Origin: Cohnella sp. AR92
GTDB lineage: Bacteria; Bacillota; Bacilli; Paenibacillales; Paenibacillaceae
NCBI RefSeq assembly: GCF_003990975.1
Contig: NZ_RZJR01000002.1
Span: 34,741 to 98,740, forward strand
Reading direction: 5' to 3'
DNA: 64,000 nt
The translations under genes were made by a program, and so were the position numbers. Every line of letters starts with the position of its first letter. The first letter of the stretch is position 1. A model generated the notes under the pieces. That model ran no database searches. It was not told where the DNA came from and was given only the letters and a program-made list of their open reading frames with translations. Positions 17,041 to 27,400 of this stretch are shown piece after piece.

Positions 17041-18156
17041 TTATTTTAGCGCTTCCGGGTTCAATCCTTCAAGTTCCGGAATCACGAAGATGCCGTCCTT
17101 GCGAATCAGCACGTCGTCGAAATAAACTTCGCCGCCGCCGTATTCCGGGCGTTGAATGAGAACGAGGTCCCAGTGGACCGAAGAGCGGTTGCCGTTGTCG
17201 CAATCTTCATAGGCTTGGCCCGGCGTGAAGTGCAAGCTGCCCGCGATCTTCTCGTCGAATAGGATGTCCTTCATCGGATGAAGGATATGCGGATTGAAGC
17301 CGAGGCTGAACTCCCCGATGTAACGGGCGCCTTCATCGCTGTCCAGCACCGCGTTCAGGCGCTCGGTATCGTTCGCCGTCGCTTCCACGATCTTGCCGTT
17401 CTCGAAGCGGAACTTGATGTTCTCGAAGGTAAAGCCGTTATAGAGGCTCGGCGTGTTGTAAGCGATCGTGCCGTTCACGGAATCGCGAATCGGGCAGGAG
17501 TACACTTCGCCGTCCGGGATATTGCGTTCGCCGGAGCATTTCTTCGCGCCGATTCCCTTGATCGAGAAGGTCAGGTCGGTACCCGGCGCGACGATGCGCA
17601 CCTTATCCGTCCGCTTCATCAGATCTTGGAGCGGATCCATGGCCTTGTCCATCTTGCCGTAATCCAGGTTGCATACGTCGAAGTAGAAGTCCTCGAACGC
17701 TTCGGTGCTCATGTTCGCCGATTGAGCCATCGAGTCGTTCGGATAGCGGAGAACGACCCACTTCGTGCGCTTGACGCGTTGTTCCATATGGACGGGATGG
17801 CGATAGACGCGGTCGTACAGCTTCAGCTTCTCGGCCGGAACGTCGCCCAGATCGTTGAGGTTGTTGCCCGCGCGGATGCCTATGTAGCCCTGCATGCGCT
17901 CCATGCGGTTCAGATCGTATTCCGCCATCGTCTTCAATTGCTCTTCCGTCGCGTTCTTCAGGAGAGTGCGGGTCACCGTCTTGTCTTCGATCTCGACGAA
18001 CGGATGTCCGCCCCGCTTCGTAATTTCTTCGATGAGGCATTTGACAAGCTCTCTCTCCGAACCGATCATATCGATCAGGACATTGTCTCCCGGTTGGACG
18101 TTTACCGAATAGCCCGCCAGATTGGCGGCCAGTTTCTGCAAGCGCGAATCGCGCAT
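17041..18156 (-). CDS. M29-family metallo-aminopeptidase
   Basis: A 371-aa cytosolic aminopeptidase of the thermophilic M29 (AmpS/AmpT) family, which uses two metal ions. The catalytic C-terminal domain shows the expected acidic and His ligands: GEFSLGFNPH (about 279-288), DEKIAGSLHFTPGQAYED (about 299-316) and SVHWDLVL (about 324-331). The N-terminal domain (1-200) contains the substrate-entry part. AGGAGG lies upstream of the ATG. Peptide turnover is the likely role. A single gene; the downstream gap is short. Confidence 0.88.
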   Translation of the reverse strand: MRDSRLQKLAANLAGYSVNVQPGDNVLIDMIGSERELVKCLIEEITKRGGHPFVEIEDKTVTRTLLKNATEEQLKTMAEYDLNRMERMQGYIGIRAGNNLNDLGDVPAEKLKLYDRVYRHPVHMEQRVKRTKWVVLRYPNDSMAQSANMSTEAFEDFYFDVCNLDYGKMDKAMDPLQDLMKRTDKVRIVAPGTDLTFSIKGIGAKKCSGERNIPDGEVYSCPIRDSVNGTIAYNTPSLYNGFTFENIKFRFENGKIVEATANDTERLNAVLDSDEGARYIGEFSLGFNPHILHPMKDILFDEKIAGSLHFTPGQAYEDCDNGNRSSVHWDLVLIQRPEYGGGEVYFDDVLIRKDGIFVIPELEGLNPEALK

Positions 18157-18195
18157 GAGTCATTCCTCCTAGCATGGTTGTTGCCCGTTCAAGGC

Positions 18196-18948
18196 TTACT
18201 TGGTTGTGGAACCGTTCTTCATTGTATCACTGTCTCGGCCCGGTTGAAAATTCGTCTCCGAAATTCTCTTCTCCGTATAAGAGTTGCCGGATAACGTGTA
18301 GGTGAGCAACGACTCCTCGCTAAGCGACTTCGGGAACCAGGTGCGCGGATCGGCTTTCCATCGGCACACCGTGGATACGCTCAGCGTGCCCAACGCTTCG
18401 TCCAGTACCCGATTCGCTTGCTCTAGCTTGCTCTTGGCCTGCTCGCCGGCATCCTCGCGCCGTTCCGAGATCAAGCGGCCGGTCTCTAAGGCCACCGTGC
18501 TCATCTGGCTCCGCAGCTCCTTCTTGATGCGATCGCGCGCTACGTCCGGATCCAGCTTCATCTCGAGTTCCACCTCGTCGGAGCTTCTCGACACATACTT
18601 CAAGTCGGAGCTGCCGGCCTCGATCGCCGATACGAGAGTAAGCGGATGGTTCCAATATGAGGAGGAGGAGGCCGTCGCCGCGGTGCCTTCCCAAACGAGA
18701 GCGGACGGCTTATGGCCCGACACCTCGCCGCGGAAGCCGGTTTGGCTCTCCAATCGGCCGCTCGGGTCGTAGGCGGACAGTCGGCCGTCGAAGCCGAATC
18801 GGTCCGTGCCGGACAGCGCCGACGCGGACAAGGCGAAAGCCGCCGTAGGGGACAGATTCCCCGCGGCGCAGCCGTTCAAGGCAACGATTCCGATAGCGCA
18901 TGCCGCCACGCCGACCAATCGGCGCGCAAGCTTCCCTAAATCGCTCAT
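18196..18948 (-). CDS. putative lipoprotein of unknown function
   Basis: A 250-aa protein starting at ATG 18948 (GGAG nine bases upstream). The signal peptide ends in a lipobox, VALNGC (Cys about 27), so it should be anchored to the outer face of the membrane. The mature part is polar; a helical stretch at about 125-190 (DPDVARDRIKKELRSQ, EQAKSKLEQANRVLDEALG) may be a coiled coil, followed by a small strand-rich end. I recognise no enzyme motif. It lies 39 bases upstream of the aminopeptidase gene on the same strand, so the two may be co-transcribed. Confidence 0.75.
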   Translation of the reverse strand: MSDLGKLARRLVGVAACAIGIVALNGCAAGNLSPTAAFALSASALSGTDRFGFDGRLSAYDPSGRLESQTGFRGEVSGHKPSALVWEGTAATASSSSYWNHPLTLVSAIEAGSSDLKYVSRSSDEVELEMKLDPDVARDRIKKELRSQMSTVALETGRLISERREDAGEQAKSKLEQANRVLDEALGTLSVSTVCRWKADPRTWFPKSLSEESLLTYTLSGNSYTEKRISETNFQPGRDSDTMKNGSTTK

Positions 18949-19013
18949 CCGCTTCAACTCCGTTTTCCCCATAGGCTCTTCCAACGGACGCGGACCTATT
19001 CAACTCTATCGCA

Positions 19014-19055
19014 TCAAAAAAGCTCCCCCCGGGAAGCATCCTCGAGGAAAGCTTT
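19014..19055 (-). terminator. terminator after the diguanylate cyclase gene
   Basis: Minus-strand hairpin AAAGCT...AGCTTT with GC-rich inner arms, then TTTTTT; 22 bases beyond the stop at 19077. Confidence 0.75.
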
Positions 19056-19076
19056 ATTAAACGATAGTTGGTCTTG

Positions 19077-21056
19077 TCAACCGACCGCCACATTGTTCCG
19101 GCCTTTATGCTTCGCCACGTAGAGCGCCATGTCCGCCCGATAGAACAGCGTCTCTACGCTGATCTTGTCATCGGAAGCCGTCCATTCCGAGAGGCCGCAG
19201 GAGACCGTCACCTTCGGATTGGTCTCTTCCTCGACCCTCGTTCGAATCCGCTCCGCTACTCTCATCGTCTGCTCCATCGTCAGCTTGGGAAGATAGATCG
19301 CGAGCTCCTCGCCGCCCCAGCGGGCCGCGATGTCGCTGTCGCGGATAGCCGAACGGATAATCGAGCTGACCTGGATCAGGATCGCGTCGCCGATCTGGTG
19401 ACCGAACGTATCGTTTACTTTCTTGAAGTGATCGATGTCGACGAGGATCAGCGTCCCGTAGGCGTCCTGCAGCTGCTTGCGGTAGATCCGTTCGTTCAGG
19501 TAATGCCGCGCGTACAAGCCGGTTAAATTATCGGTAATGACCATCCGGCGGACTTCGGCGTGCAGCGACGAATTGGACACCGCAAGCCCGATGTGCGCGG
19601 AGAGCACCTGAAGCAGCTTGTAATTGTCATAGGAGAAGTGATTCGGTAGCGAGTGCGTCATCATGACCGCTCCGATCACTTCGCCGTTCAAGAGCAGCGG
19701 AGCCGCCAGGAGCGAACGGGAGTGCGTCGCGTCCAACAGATGAGAAGAGACCGGCGTGGCGGAATGGTAATCCGACAGAATGACCGGTTCCTTCGTCGTC
19801 AGCATGACACCGCAGAAGCCGTAATCCTTATCGAACAGTTCGTTCTTCAGGTTCGGCACGTTCGTCGACATCACGATGAAGCGGTCGTTGGCGCGATCGA
19901 GCTGCAGGATAAAGCAATAGTCCGCCTTAAAAATCGAGAGCAGCTCGGCCGTGGCGAATTGCATCGTGTCCGAAAGCCTCAAGCTGCTGTTAAGCCGATG
20001 GGTAAGCTCGTTGATCAGGCGAAGCTCCCCGATCAGCGTATTCGCCTGCTCGTGCAGCTTAGCCTTCTCGAATGCGCTGCCCGCTCCTTCGCTCAGCATC
20101 TGCACGAAGCTCAGATCGCTGTCGTCGAAGCTGCTCGCGGACACGTCCAGCAGGAGGACGCCGTAGACGCCTTGCTTGCCGGTGAGGGGAAGCGCCAGCC
20201 GCCTGCGCGAGCCTTCCGTCTCTTCCCGGATCTCGCCGTCCATGAACGCCTTCCAGCAGATGTCCATCTCCTGCTGGTGGAACGCCAGCGGCTTCACCTT
20301 CTCGTTCGTGCTGCTATAGTCCTGAGAGAGGAACAGGTCGGTCCGGCTCATCGGGTAGACCTTCTCCAGGATATCGATCACTTCCGAGAGCACGCTCTCG
20401 ACATCGATGTGATCGTACATACGCCGAAGAGCGTCGGAGAGAATCTCCCGACGGTGTTCTTCCTTGTGCTGGGCGGCGTTCGTTTGAAGAAGATCCTTCA
20501 CGAACAGCAATTCGAATCTATTATAGAGGCAGCTGCGGTAATGCAGCGCCGCCGCTTGCAGCAATTTGAGCTCTCCCGCCTGCGCTGCCCCCGCCGGAAG
20601 CAGACAAGCCATGATCGCGCAGGGCAGGCCGGTCGATCTCGTGAAGATCGGCACCGCCAGCGAATCGAAGCCTCGCAGCTGCGCCGATTCATGGTCTTCC
20701 GACTTCAGCAGCGTCGGCCGGCAGCTTCGGATCGCTTCGCTTACGGCGTTGACGCCCAGGGAAGGCTCCGTCCAATCGGACGGATAAGGGCTAGCGTTCT
20801 CGCTCCGCTGCTTCGCGACCTTCGTTCCATCCGGGTGAATCAAGGCAATCGGATATCCGGAATGCCATGGAAAACCTTCAATCTGACCCTGCCAATCGCT
20901 GAAGCTAATGGCGAGCAAGGAATGGATATAAGGGAGATCGGCCTCCGCCAGATCCTGCCTTTGTACCCAAAGCGGAAGCTCGTTAGGAGTTCGGGATGGG
21001 GGATTGACTGTATGATTTTGTCGAGTGGGAATTTGATTGTCATCGGTATGAACCAT
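19077..21056 (-). CDS. GAF-GGDEF protein, probable diguanylate cyclase
   Basis: A 659-aa soluble signalling protein that should make cyclic di-GMP from GTP. Sensory part: an N-terminal GAF-like region (about 40-190), a second GAF-like region (about 210-335) and a clear GAF domain (about 355-480), joined by helices. The C-terminal GGDEF domain (about 495-655) has TDNLTGLYARHYL, DIDHFKKVNDTFGHQIGD and an active loop reading GGEEL rather than GGEEF; a Leu there is tolerated in some enzymes. An RxxD inhibitory I-site (RDSD) lies five residues before it. ATG 21056 with AGGAGG. No EAL domain is present. Confidence 0.88.
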   Translation of the reverse strand: MVHTDDNQIPTRQNHTVNPPSRTPNELPLWVQRQDLAEADLPYIHSLLAISFSDWQGQIEGFPWHSGYPIALIHPDGTKVAKQRSENASPYPSDWTEPSLGVNAVSEAIRSCRPTLLKSEDHESAQLRGFDSLAVPIFTRSTGLPCAIMACLLPAGAAQAGELKLLQAAALHYRSCLYNRFELLFVKDLLQTNAAQHKEEHRREILSDALRRMYDHIDVESVLSEVIDILEKVYPMSRTDLFLSQDYSSTNEKVKPLAFHQQEMDICWKAFMDGEIREETEGSRRRLALPLTGKQGVYGVLLLDVSASSFDDSDLSFVQMLSEGAGSAFEKAKLHEQANTLIGELRLINELTHRLNSSLRLSDTMQFATAELLSIFKADYCFILQLDRANDRFIVMSTNVPNLKNELFDKDYGFCGVMLTTKEPVILSDYHSATPVSSHLLDATHSRSLLAAPLLLNGEVIGAVMMTHSLPNHFSYDNYKLLQVLSAHIGLAVSNSSLHAEVRRMVITDNLTGLYARHYLNERIYRKQLQDAYGTLILVDIDHFKKVNDTFGHQIGDAILIQVSSIIRSAIRDSDIAARWGGEELAIYLPKLTMEQTMRVAERIRTRVEEETNPKVTVSCGLSEWTASDDKISVETLFYRADMALYVAKHKGRNNVAVG

Positions 21057-21249
21057 CCCTATCACCCTCCTACCAACTTCTCGCTGCTATATTTACCTTA
21101 ACTATACAATGAAAGCAGGAATTTTGCACTATATCTGCACGAAAATAGAGGGTCTATAGACGGAATTAAGGTTTAGGCAGTAATGCTTCTTTCCTGAAAA
21201 CGGTTTCCAGTTCTGGTTGCCGGACTCCCCCTATCCTTTCAACTCCATC

Positions 21250-21277
21250 TTGACTTCATCTTGTGGAATCGTATAAT
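21250..21277 (+). promoter_or_regulatory. promoter of rpsD
   Basis: -35 TTGACT (21250-21255), 16-bp spacer, -10 TATAAT (21272-21277). The 21066-21249 stretch, between the GGDEF gene start and this promoter, holds nothing I can identify. Confidence 0.75.
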
Positions 21278-21283
21278 ATAACT

Positions 21284-21440
21284 TGTTGAATATTGGGCAA
21301 ACGGTTTGTGTCACCCTCACGGGTGCTCCACCGGCGGGCTGCGGCTGAACATCCCTGCCGGAACTACCTCGAGTGGTTCGGAGACACCCGGCGCAACGAT
21401 CCCACTTTTCAAAATAACTTTCTTTTTGAAAAAGGAGTCT
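21284..21440 (+). promoter_or_regulatory. probable ribosomal protein S4 leader (autogenous control)
   Basis: The rpsD transcript would have a leader of about 165 nt. It folds into a hairpin CACCC-TCAC-GGGTG (21309-21322), a larger stem CCGGC-GGG...CCC-T-GCCGG (about 21332-21362) and an A/T-rich stem just before the AAAGGAG. In Bacillales, free S4 binds such a structured leader and blocks its own translation. Assignment rests on position and structure; I could not compare it with the Rfam model. Confidence 0.55.
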
Positions 21441-21448
21441 GCACACAC

Positions 21449-22048
21449 ATGGCACGTTATACAGGACCCAAGTTTAAGCTTTCCCGCCGTCTCGGCATTT
21501 CCCTTACCGGTAACGGCAAGGATCTGAAGCGTCCGTTCCCTCCGGGACAACACGGCGCTAACCAACGCCGCAAAGTCAGCGGCTACGGCCAACAGCTTCT
21601 CGAGAAGCAAAAGCTGCGCCACATGTACGGCATGAACGAGAAGCAATTCCGCAACTTGTTCGACCGCGCATCCAAGATCAAGGGTATCACAGGCGAGAAC
21701 TTCATGTTCCTGCTCGAGAGCCGTCTTGACAACCTCGTTTACCGTCTTGGCTGGGCGAACTCCCGTCCGGGCGCTCGTCAGTTGGTCTCCCACGGCCACG
21801 TGACGGTCAACGGCCAGAAGGTCAACATCGCTTCTTACACGGTTCAACCGGGCGATGTCATCGGTCTGCGCGAACGCAGCCGCGGCCTCAAGGCAATCAA
21901 GGAAGCTTCCGAAGCTCGCCATCACATTCCGACGTACCTGGATTACAACGCTGCGTCCATGGAAGGCAAGTATGTTCGTCTTCCTAGCCGCGACGAGCTG
22001 TCCCAAGAGATCGACGAGAAGCAAATCGTCGAATTCTACAACCGCTAA
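21449..22048 (+). CDS. rpsD: 30S ribosomal protein S4
   Basis: A 199-aa primary 16S rRNA-binding protein of the small subunit. Start at ATG 21449, giving the family N-terminus [21 protein letters not shown] is upstream. The S4 RNA-binding domain spans about 88-150 ([36 protein letters not shown]). It is the no-zinc form: no CxxC set at the N-terminus. As in B. subtilis it is a single gene away from the main ribosomal operons, under its own leader. Confidence 0.98.
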   Translation: MARYTGPKFKLSRRLGISLTGNGKDLKRPFPPGQHGANQRRKVSGYGQQLLEKQKLRHMYGMNEKQFRNLFDRASKIKGITGENFMFLLESRLDNLVYRLGWANSRPGARQLVSHGHVTVNGQKVNIASYTVQPGDVIGLRERSRGLKAIKEASEARHHIPTYLDYNAASMEGKYVRLPSRDELSQEIDEKQIVEFYNR

Positions 22049-22063
22049 TCCCTTGTACGCGCA

Positions 22064-22103
22064 AAAACACCGGATCCGCCTCGCGGCGATCCGGTGTTTT
22101 TTG
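22064..22103. terminator. bidirectional terminator between rpsD and floT
   Basis: Stem AACACCGGATC...GATCCGGTGTT with TTTTTT on the plus strand and TTTTT on the minus strand. Confidence 0.9.
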
Positions 22104-22125
22104 GTTTGCCATGCATTTCCCAAGA

Positions 22126-23682
22126 TTATTCGTCGGTCGATTCCGTCTTCGCTGGAGTCGCGGGCGTCGGCTGCACGGCCGGAGCCGGCGGCTTCTCGAT
22201 TGTCTGTACGGGGTGACCCTGAGGACGGGCGCGGTTCGTCAGCCCTTGAACGAGCTTGTTCAGGTCGATGCCGGATACGTTCTTCAGCATCTCCGGCGCA
22301 GTGGCCATCAGCGAGGTCACGTAGTTGCTGACGCGCGCGGCTCCTTCCCCGTGGCCCGTATCGACGACGGTCAGCTTGTCGATCGACGAGATCGGCCCCG
22401 CGACCTTGCCGGCCAGCTCAGGCAGCATCTTCGCGACGATGTCCAGAATGGCCGCTTCCCCGAAGCTCTCGAACGCTTCGGCCAGCTTCTCCTTCGCTTC
22501 CGCTTCCGCAAGACCCCTCAGACGGATGATATCCGCCTCGGCCGTCCCTTTGGCCCGCTCCGCGTCGGCGATCGCCAAGCCTTCCAGCCGCTTCTGCTCC
22601 GCACTGGCGCGGGCTTCCGCTTCGATCTTGTACTGCAGGGCGTCCGCCTCTAGAATGCGCCTTGCCTTGTCGGCTTCCGCCGCCTGCTCGACCGCATAGC
22701 GTTCCGCGTCCGCCTTCTTCTTCACCTCGGAGTCGTATTGCTTCTCCCGGCGAAGGATTTCCTTCGCTTCCAGATCGATCTCCCGTTCCTTCCGGACGAG
22801 TTCGACCTTCATCTGTTCTTCCACGACGCTCTGCTTGGAGCGGGCTTCCTGAATGGAGTAAGACTGGTCGGCTTCGGCCTTCGCCTTATCCTGCTCCTTC
22901 TTGAAGGACGCCACCTTCAGCTCCTTCTCCTTCGAAGCTTCGGCGATGTTCGTATCCCGCAGAAGCTCCGCTTTCTGCCCTTCTTCTTCCGCCAGCGCTT
23001 TCTGGATGCGGGAATCCCGAATCGCTTGCGCTTCGGCGATGTCCGCGTCTCTCTTCACCGCGGCGATCCGCGGCTTGCCGAGCGCTTCGAGGTAACCGTG
23101 CTTGTCGCGCACGTCCTTGATCGTGAAGGACACGATCAACAGCCCCATCTTCTTCAGGTCCCTAGCGGCGACGCCCTGGACTTCCTGGGCGAACTTATCG
23201 CGGTTCCGGTATACTTCCTCCACCGTCATCGTTCCGAGAATCGCCCGCAGGTGGCCTTCCAGTACTTCTTGGGCTTCGCTTTTGAGCGATTCCGTCGGCT
23301 TGCCGAGGAACTGCTCGGCGGCTGTCGCCACGTCCTCGACGGACCCGCCGATCTTGATGATGGCCACCGCGTCGGTCATGACGGGAACGCCTTGCTCGGT
23401 ATAAACTTCCGGCGTCGTCACGTCCAGCTTGTGCGAGAGCAGCGACAGCTTCTCCGCCTGTTGGAAGATCGGCAGAATGAACGCTCCTCCGCCGCGCACG
23501 ATCTTTATTTTCCGCCCGGTGTCGTCCACGGCGACGTTCTTGTTCCCCAGGAAGGATCCCGTTACGATCATCGCCTCGTCAGGGGATACGGTCTTGTAAC
23601 GCGCCCAGAAAGCGAGACCGAGAATCACCAACACGGCCACGACGCCAATGGGTATGTACAAATATTCAGGAACGTTGCTCAA
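22126..23682 (-). CDS. floT: flotillin-like protein FloT
   Basis: A 518-aa membrane scaffold: an N-terminal hydrophobic hairpin (about 8-28), a SPFH/band-7 domain (about 30-195), then a long Ala/Glu/Lys-rich coiled coil (about 205-410) with repeated AEA and KAE motifs, and a Pro-rich tail. Flotillins organise functional membrane microdomains and affect fluidity and kinase signalling. It appears to start at TTG 23682, closely behind GGGAG. It lies 41 bases downstream of a yuaF-like gene on the same strand, the same order as the B. subtilis yuaF-floT operon. Confidence 0.92.
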   Translation of the reverse strand: MSNVPEYLYIPIGVVAVLVILGLAFWARYKTVSPDEAMIVTGSFLGNKNVAVDDTGRKIKIVRGGGAFILPIFQQAEKLSLLSHKLDVTTPEVYTEQGVPVMTDAVAIIKIGGSVEDVATAAEQFLGKPTESLKSEAQEVLEGHLRAILGTMTVEEVYRNRDKFAQEVQGVAARDLKKMGLLIVSFTIKDVRDKHGYLEALGKPRIAAVKRDADIAEAQAIRDSRIQKALAEEEGQKAELLRDTNIAEASKEKELKVASFKKEQDKAKAEADQSYSIQEARSKQSVVEEQMKVELVRKEREIDLEAKEILRREKQYDSEVKKKADAERYAVEQAAEADKARRILEADALQYKIEAEARASAEQKRLEGLAIADAERAKGTAEADIIRLRGLAEAEAKEKLAEAFESFGEAAILDIVAKMLPELAGKVAGPISSIDKLTVVDTGHGEGAARVSNYVTSLMATAPEMLKNVSGIDLNKLVQGLTNRARPQGHPVQTIEKPPAPAVQPTPATPAKTESTDE

Positions 23683-23723
23683 GCTTCTCCCTGCCCTTCT
23701 CTTCTATTAATAAGTGCAAAATC

Positions 23724-24239
23724 TCAATCCATGCGCGAGACGTAAAGCGTTCCTTCTTTGACCTCTACCACGACGACCCGCGTGCCCGCAGGCACTTCCT
23801 CCCGGTCGAAGCTGGCCGCTACGTGATTGGAGTAGCTTACTCCCGCCTTCACCAGCACTTCCCCGTAACCGGAGGACGGCAGCGGCGTCAACACCTCCGC
23901 GATCATCCCCGTCAGCTCCTGCATGGAATAGCCGGTGGAATTCTCGCTGTTTCTCATCGGTCTAACGTAGATAAAGTACATTCCGGTCGCGATTGCCGCG
24001 GCTCCCAGAATGGCCAAGACATAGATCCCCGCCCCGGAGAGCGAAGAGTAGTGATGAAGCAGCAGTCCCATCCCGCCGAAGACGGTAATTCCGCCCGACA
24101 GCACGACCGGCTGGAACAAGTGGTGGAAATCGATCGAGAACATGCCGCCGACCGCATCTCCCAAGCCGTCGCCGAAGATCAGCGTGATCAGAGCGACGAG
24201 CGCGCCGAACAGCAGACAACACCAGAATAAAACATCCAC
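23724..24239 (-). CDS. yuaF: NfeD-like membrane protein YuaF
   Basis: A 171-aa protein with three or four membrane helices (about 3-25, 42-62, 68-90) and a C-terminal OB-fold (about 105-170: GMIAEVLTPLPSSGYGEV...GTRVVVVEVKEGTLYV), the short NfeD architecture. NfeD proteins are encoded beside flotillin or band-7 genes and act with them at the membrane. GTG start with AAGGAGGG. It heads the yuaF-floT operon; a possible ECF-type promoter lies at 24293-24320. Confidence 0.88.
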   Translation of the reverse strand: MDVLFWCCLLFGALVALITLIFGDGLGDAVGGMFSIDFHHLFQPVVLSGGITVFGGMGLLLHHYSSLSGAGIYVLAILGAAAIATGMYFIYVRPMRNSENSTGYSMQELTGMIAEVLTPLPSSGYGEVLVKAGVSYSNHVAASFDREEVPAGTRVVVVEVKEGTLYVSRMD

Positions 24240-24292
24240 AGGACTTCCCTCCTTGTACGCAACTTTCTGGCGAAACTCGGCGTCTCATCAAT

Positions 24293-24320
24293 AATACGCT
24301 TTCCGGCGGGTTGAAGTTTC
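24293..24320 (-). promoter_or_regulatory. possible ECF (sigma-W-like) promoter of yuaF-floT
   Basis: On the minus strand GAAAC (24316-24320), 17 bases, then CGTATT (24293-24298). In B. subtilis, yuaF-floT is transcribed by sigma-W, whose sites read about TGAAAC-N16-CGTA. The match is good but short. Confidence 0.4.
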
Positions 24321-24417
24321 TGCTTTACCGCCTAAAATTTAGGTCAATCCGATAAGATCATGCATCCCTTCCGAACCGGAGCAACGAATCGAGGAAGTCA
24401 AACGCTGGACAAATATG

Positions 24418-24423
24418 CTATAA
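24418..24423 (+). promoter_or_regulatory. extended -10 promoter of the class A PBP gene
   Basis: TGCTATAAT gives an extended -10 element (TATAAT at 24418-24423); no good -35 is seen. It lies 29 bases before the ATG at 24452. Confidence 0.55.
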
Positions 24424-24451
24424 TGATTCTGTTTGTTTAAGGAGGCCTCAT

Positions 24452-27400
24452 ATGAACGAAACTCATCCAACCCCCAAGTCGCCCGGCGGCCGAGGGTCGG
24501 CCTGGTGGCTTGCAGCCCGGCTGTTTATCTATACGATCCTGTGGCTGCTGCTGTTCGGCTTGCTGTCGGGGCTCGTAGCGGTAGGCGCGGCAGGAGGTTA
24601 TATAGCGGCACTGGTAAAGGACGATCCGGTCCGCTCGCAGAAGCTCATCGAAGAGAAAATCAACGAGAATGCCGTTACCGGCTTTGTGTATTTCCGGGAT
24701 AACACGCTGGTCGGGCAGCTCCGGACGGAAGAAGACCGCCGTCCCGTCACGTACAACGAGATTCCCAAGTCGGTCATCAACGCCGTCGTGTCGATCGAGG
24801 ACCGCAACTTCTTCACGCACCCCGGCGTGGATATGAACGGCTTGCTGCGCGCGGTCAAGCAGCAGGTGCTGAACGAGGACGTCCAGACGGGCGGCAGCAC
24901 GCTGACCCAGCAGCTGGCGCGCCAGGTGTTCCTGACCTTGGACAAGACGACCAGCCGCAAGGCGAAGGAGATCTTCCTCTCCCTTAGGCTCGAGCAGTTC
25001 CTGAGCAAGGAAGAGATCATCACCGCGTACCTGAATAAGATCAACTACGGCAACGGATCCTCCGGCTACAACCTGTACGGGATCAAGTCCGCGGCCAAAG
25101 GAATTTTCGGGCTCGACCTGAGCCAGATCAATCTCGCTCAAGCGGCTTATCTGGCCGGCCTGCCGCAGCGGCCGTCCGCTTACTCCGCTTTCACCAGCAA
25201 AGGCGAATTCAACGAAGCCAACTTCAATCGCGCGTTAAACCGCCAGAAGCTGGTTCTCGAGAAGATGCTGGAGTACGGCAATATCACCCAGGCTGAGTAT
25301 AACGAGGCATCGGCGTTCGACGTCTACGCATCGCTGGCCAAGCCGACGCAGAAGGCGTACAACACGTATCCTTATTTAATGCTCGAAGCCGAGAGACAGG
25401 CCGCTCGCCTCCTCGTTCTGAAGGAGAACCCGACGCTGACGGCGGCGGACCTGGACAAGAAAGAGAACAGCAACCTGATCGAAGACGCTCGTGCCCAGCT
25501 TCTCCGCGGAGGGTACAAGGTCACCACGACGATCGACAAGAAGGTTTACGACCTTATGCACGACGTCGCGGAGAACCCGGACAACTTCTCTCCGGACAGC
25601 TCCGTCAAGGGCGTGGAGCAGACCGCGGCCGTCATGATGGATCACAAGACCGGCGCCATTCTCGGAATGATCGAAGGCCGCGACTTCCACATCGAGCAGA
25701 TGAACTTCGCGACTCAGATGACCCGTCAGCCGGGGTCGGCGATGAAGCCGATCGCCGCCTATCTTCCGGCCTTGGAGAAGGGCCTTATCCAGCCGGCTTC
25801 CGTGCTGGACGACGCTCCGATCATCCTGAACAACGGCGGCAAGAGCAAGCACATTCCGAAGAACTCGAACGACAAGTATGCCGGTCTCGTCACGGCGAGA
25901 ACGGCGCTTAATAAGTCGCTTAACATCCCGGCGCTCAAGATCTTCCTGGATAAGGTAACCATCCCGGAAGCATGGAGCTTCGCTCGCGGGCTCGGAATCA
26001 CCACGCTCGTCGATGCGGACAATCAAGCGCAGACCGGCGTCATCGGCGGCCTTACCTACGGCACGAGCGTCGAGGAGCTGACGAACGCTTACGGCGCCAT
26101 CGCCAACAAAGGCGTCTTCAACGACGCTTACATGATCGAAGAGATTCGCGACGTGAACAACAATATCGTCTACAAGCATGAAGCGGCGCCTAAACGCGTC
26201 GTCAGCGAGCAATCCGCTTACCTGATGACCGACATGCTGCGCACCGTCGTCACGGAAGGAACCGCGACGATGGTCAAAGCGAACTTCAAGAATTACGGCA
26301 AGATCCCGATCGTCGGCAAGACGGGCACCACCTCGAACTATTCGGACGTGTGGTTCGAAGGCTTCACGCCGGACATTACGCTTGGCGTCTGGGTCGGTTA
26401 CGAGAAGCCGATCTACACGTTGTCCGGAGACGGCAGGAACCGCGCGAAGAAGATCTGGGCCAGCGTCATGAACTCCGTCACGGAGGCCAAGCCGGAGCTG
26501 TTCCCGACCGCGAAGTTCGAGAAGCCGGACGGCCTCGTGTCCATGACCGTTTCCAGCGTCAGCGGCAAGCTTCCGACCGAGCTCACCCGGGCTGCCGGCA
26601 AGCTGACGACGGATCTCTTCAACAAGAAGTACCTTCCGAAGGAAGAGGACGACGCTCTGGTGAAGGTCAAGTACATTACCTACAACGGCGTGAATTATCT
26701 TCCTCAAGAAGGAACGCCGGAGGATCTGCTTCGCGAATCGATCATGATCAAGCGCGAGAAGCCTCTGGACGAACTGATGGAGCAAATCCAGCAAGCGCTC
26801 GGAAGCGTCGCCGCCGACAAGCGCAAGTCGCTCGCGTTCTATCTGCCGGCGGACTCGAAGGACAGCGCTCCTTCCAAGATCGATCCTCGCGTCGAGGACG
26901 GGGCGATTCCATCCGCTCCGGGCAACGTGATCGCGGAGACGCTGGATGGCGGCAAGGTGCGCATCACCTTCACGCCGAGCCCGCAAGCCGACGTCGCCGG
27001 ATACCGCCTGTACCGTTCGGTCAACGGAGGCGCGTTCCAGAAGGTCGAAGCGTCGGTGTTCGCGGGAGACGAAGCGAAGTTCGTCAACTATGTCTCCGCA
27101 AGCAACTCGTATGAGTATTATGTGACGGCCGTCGACGTCGCCAGCAAGGAATCGCCGCGCAGCACGGTCGTATCGGGCGGATCGGATAACGGTTCCGGAG
27201 GCGGCATGGTGGATCCGAGCCTTCCGTTCCCAGGCGATAATTCCGGTACGGGCGGCGGATCTTCCGGAGAGACGTCCGGAGGCTCCAATGAGGGTAACCC
27301 TTCCGTTCCGGCCAGCCCAACCGCTCCTACGGGCCTTCAGGCCCAGAAGACGGATCTCGGCGTTACGCTGGACTGGTCGTCCAACCCGGCCGGAGAGAAA

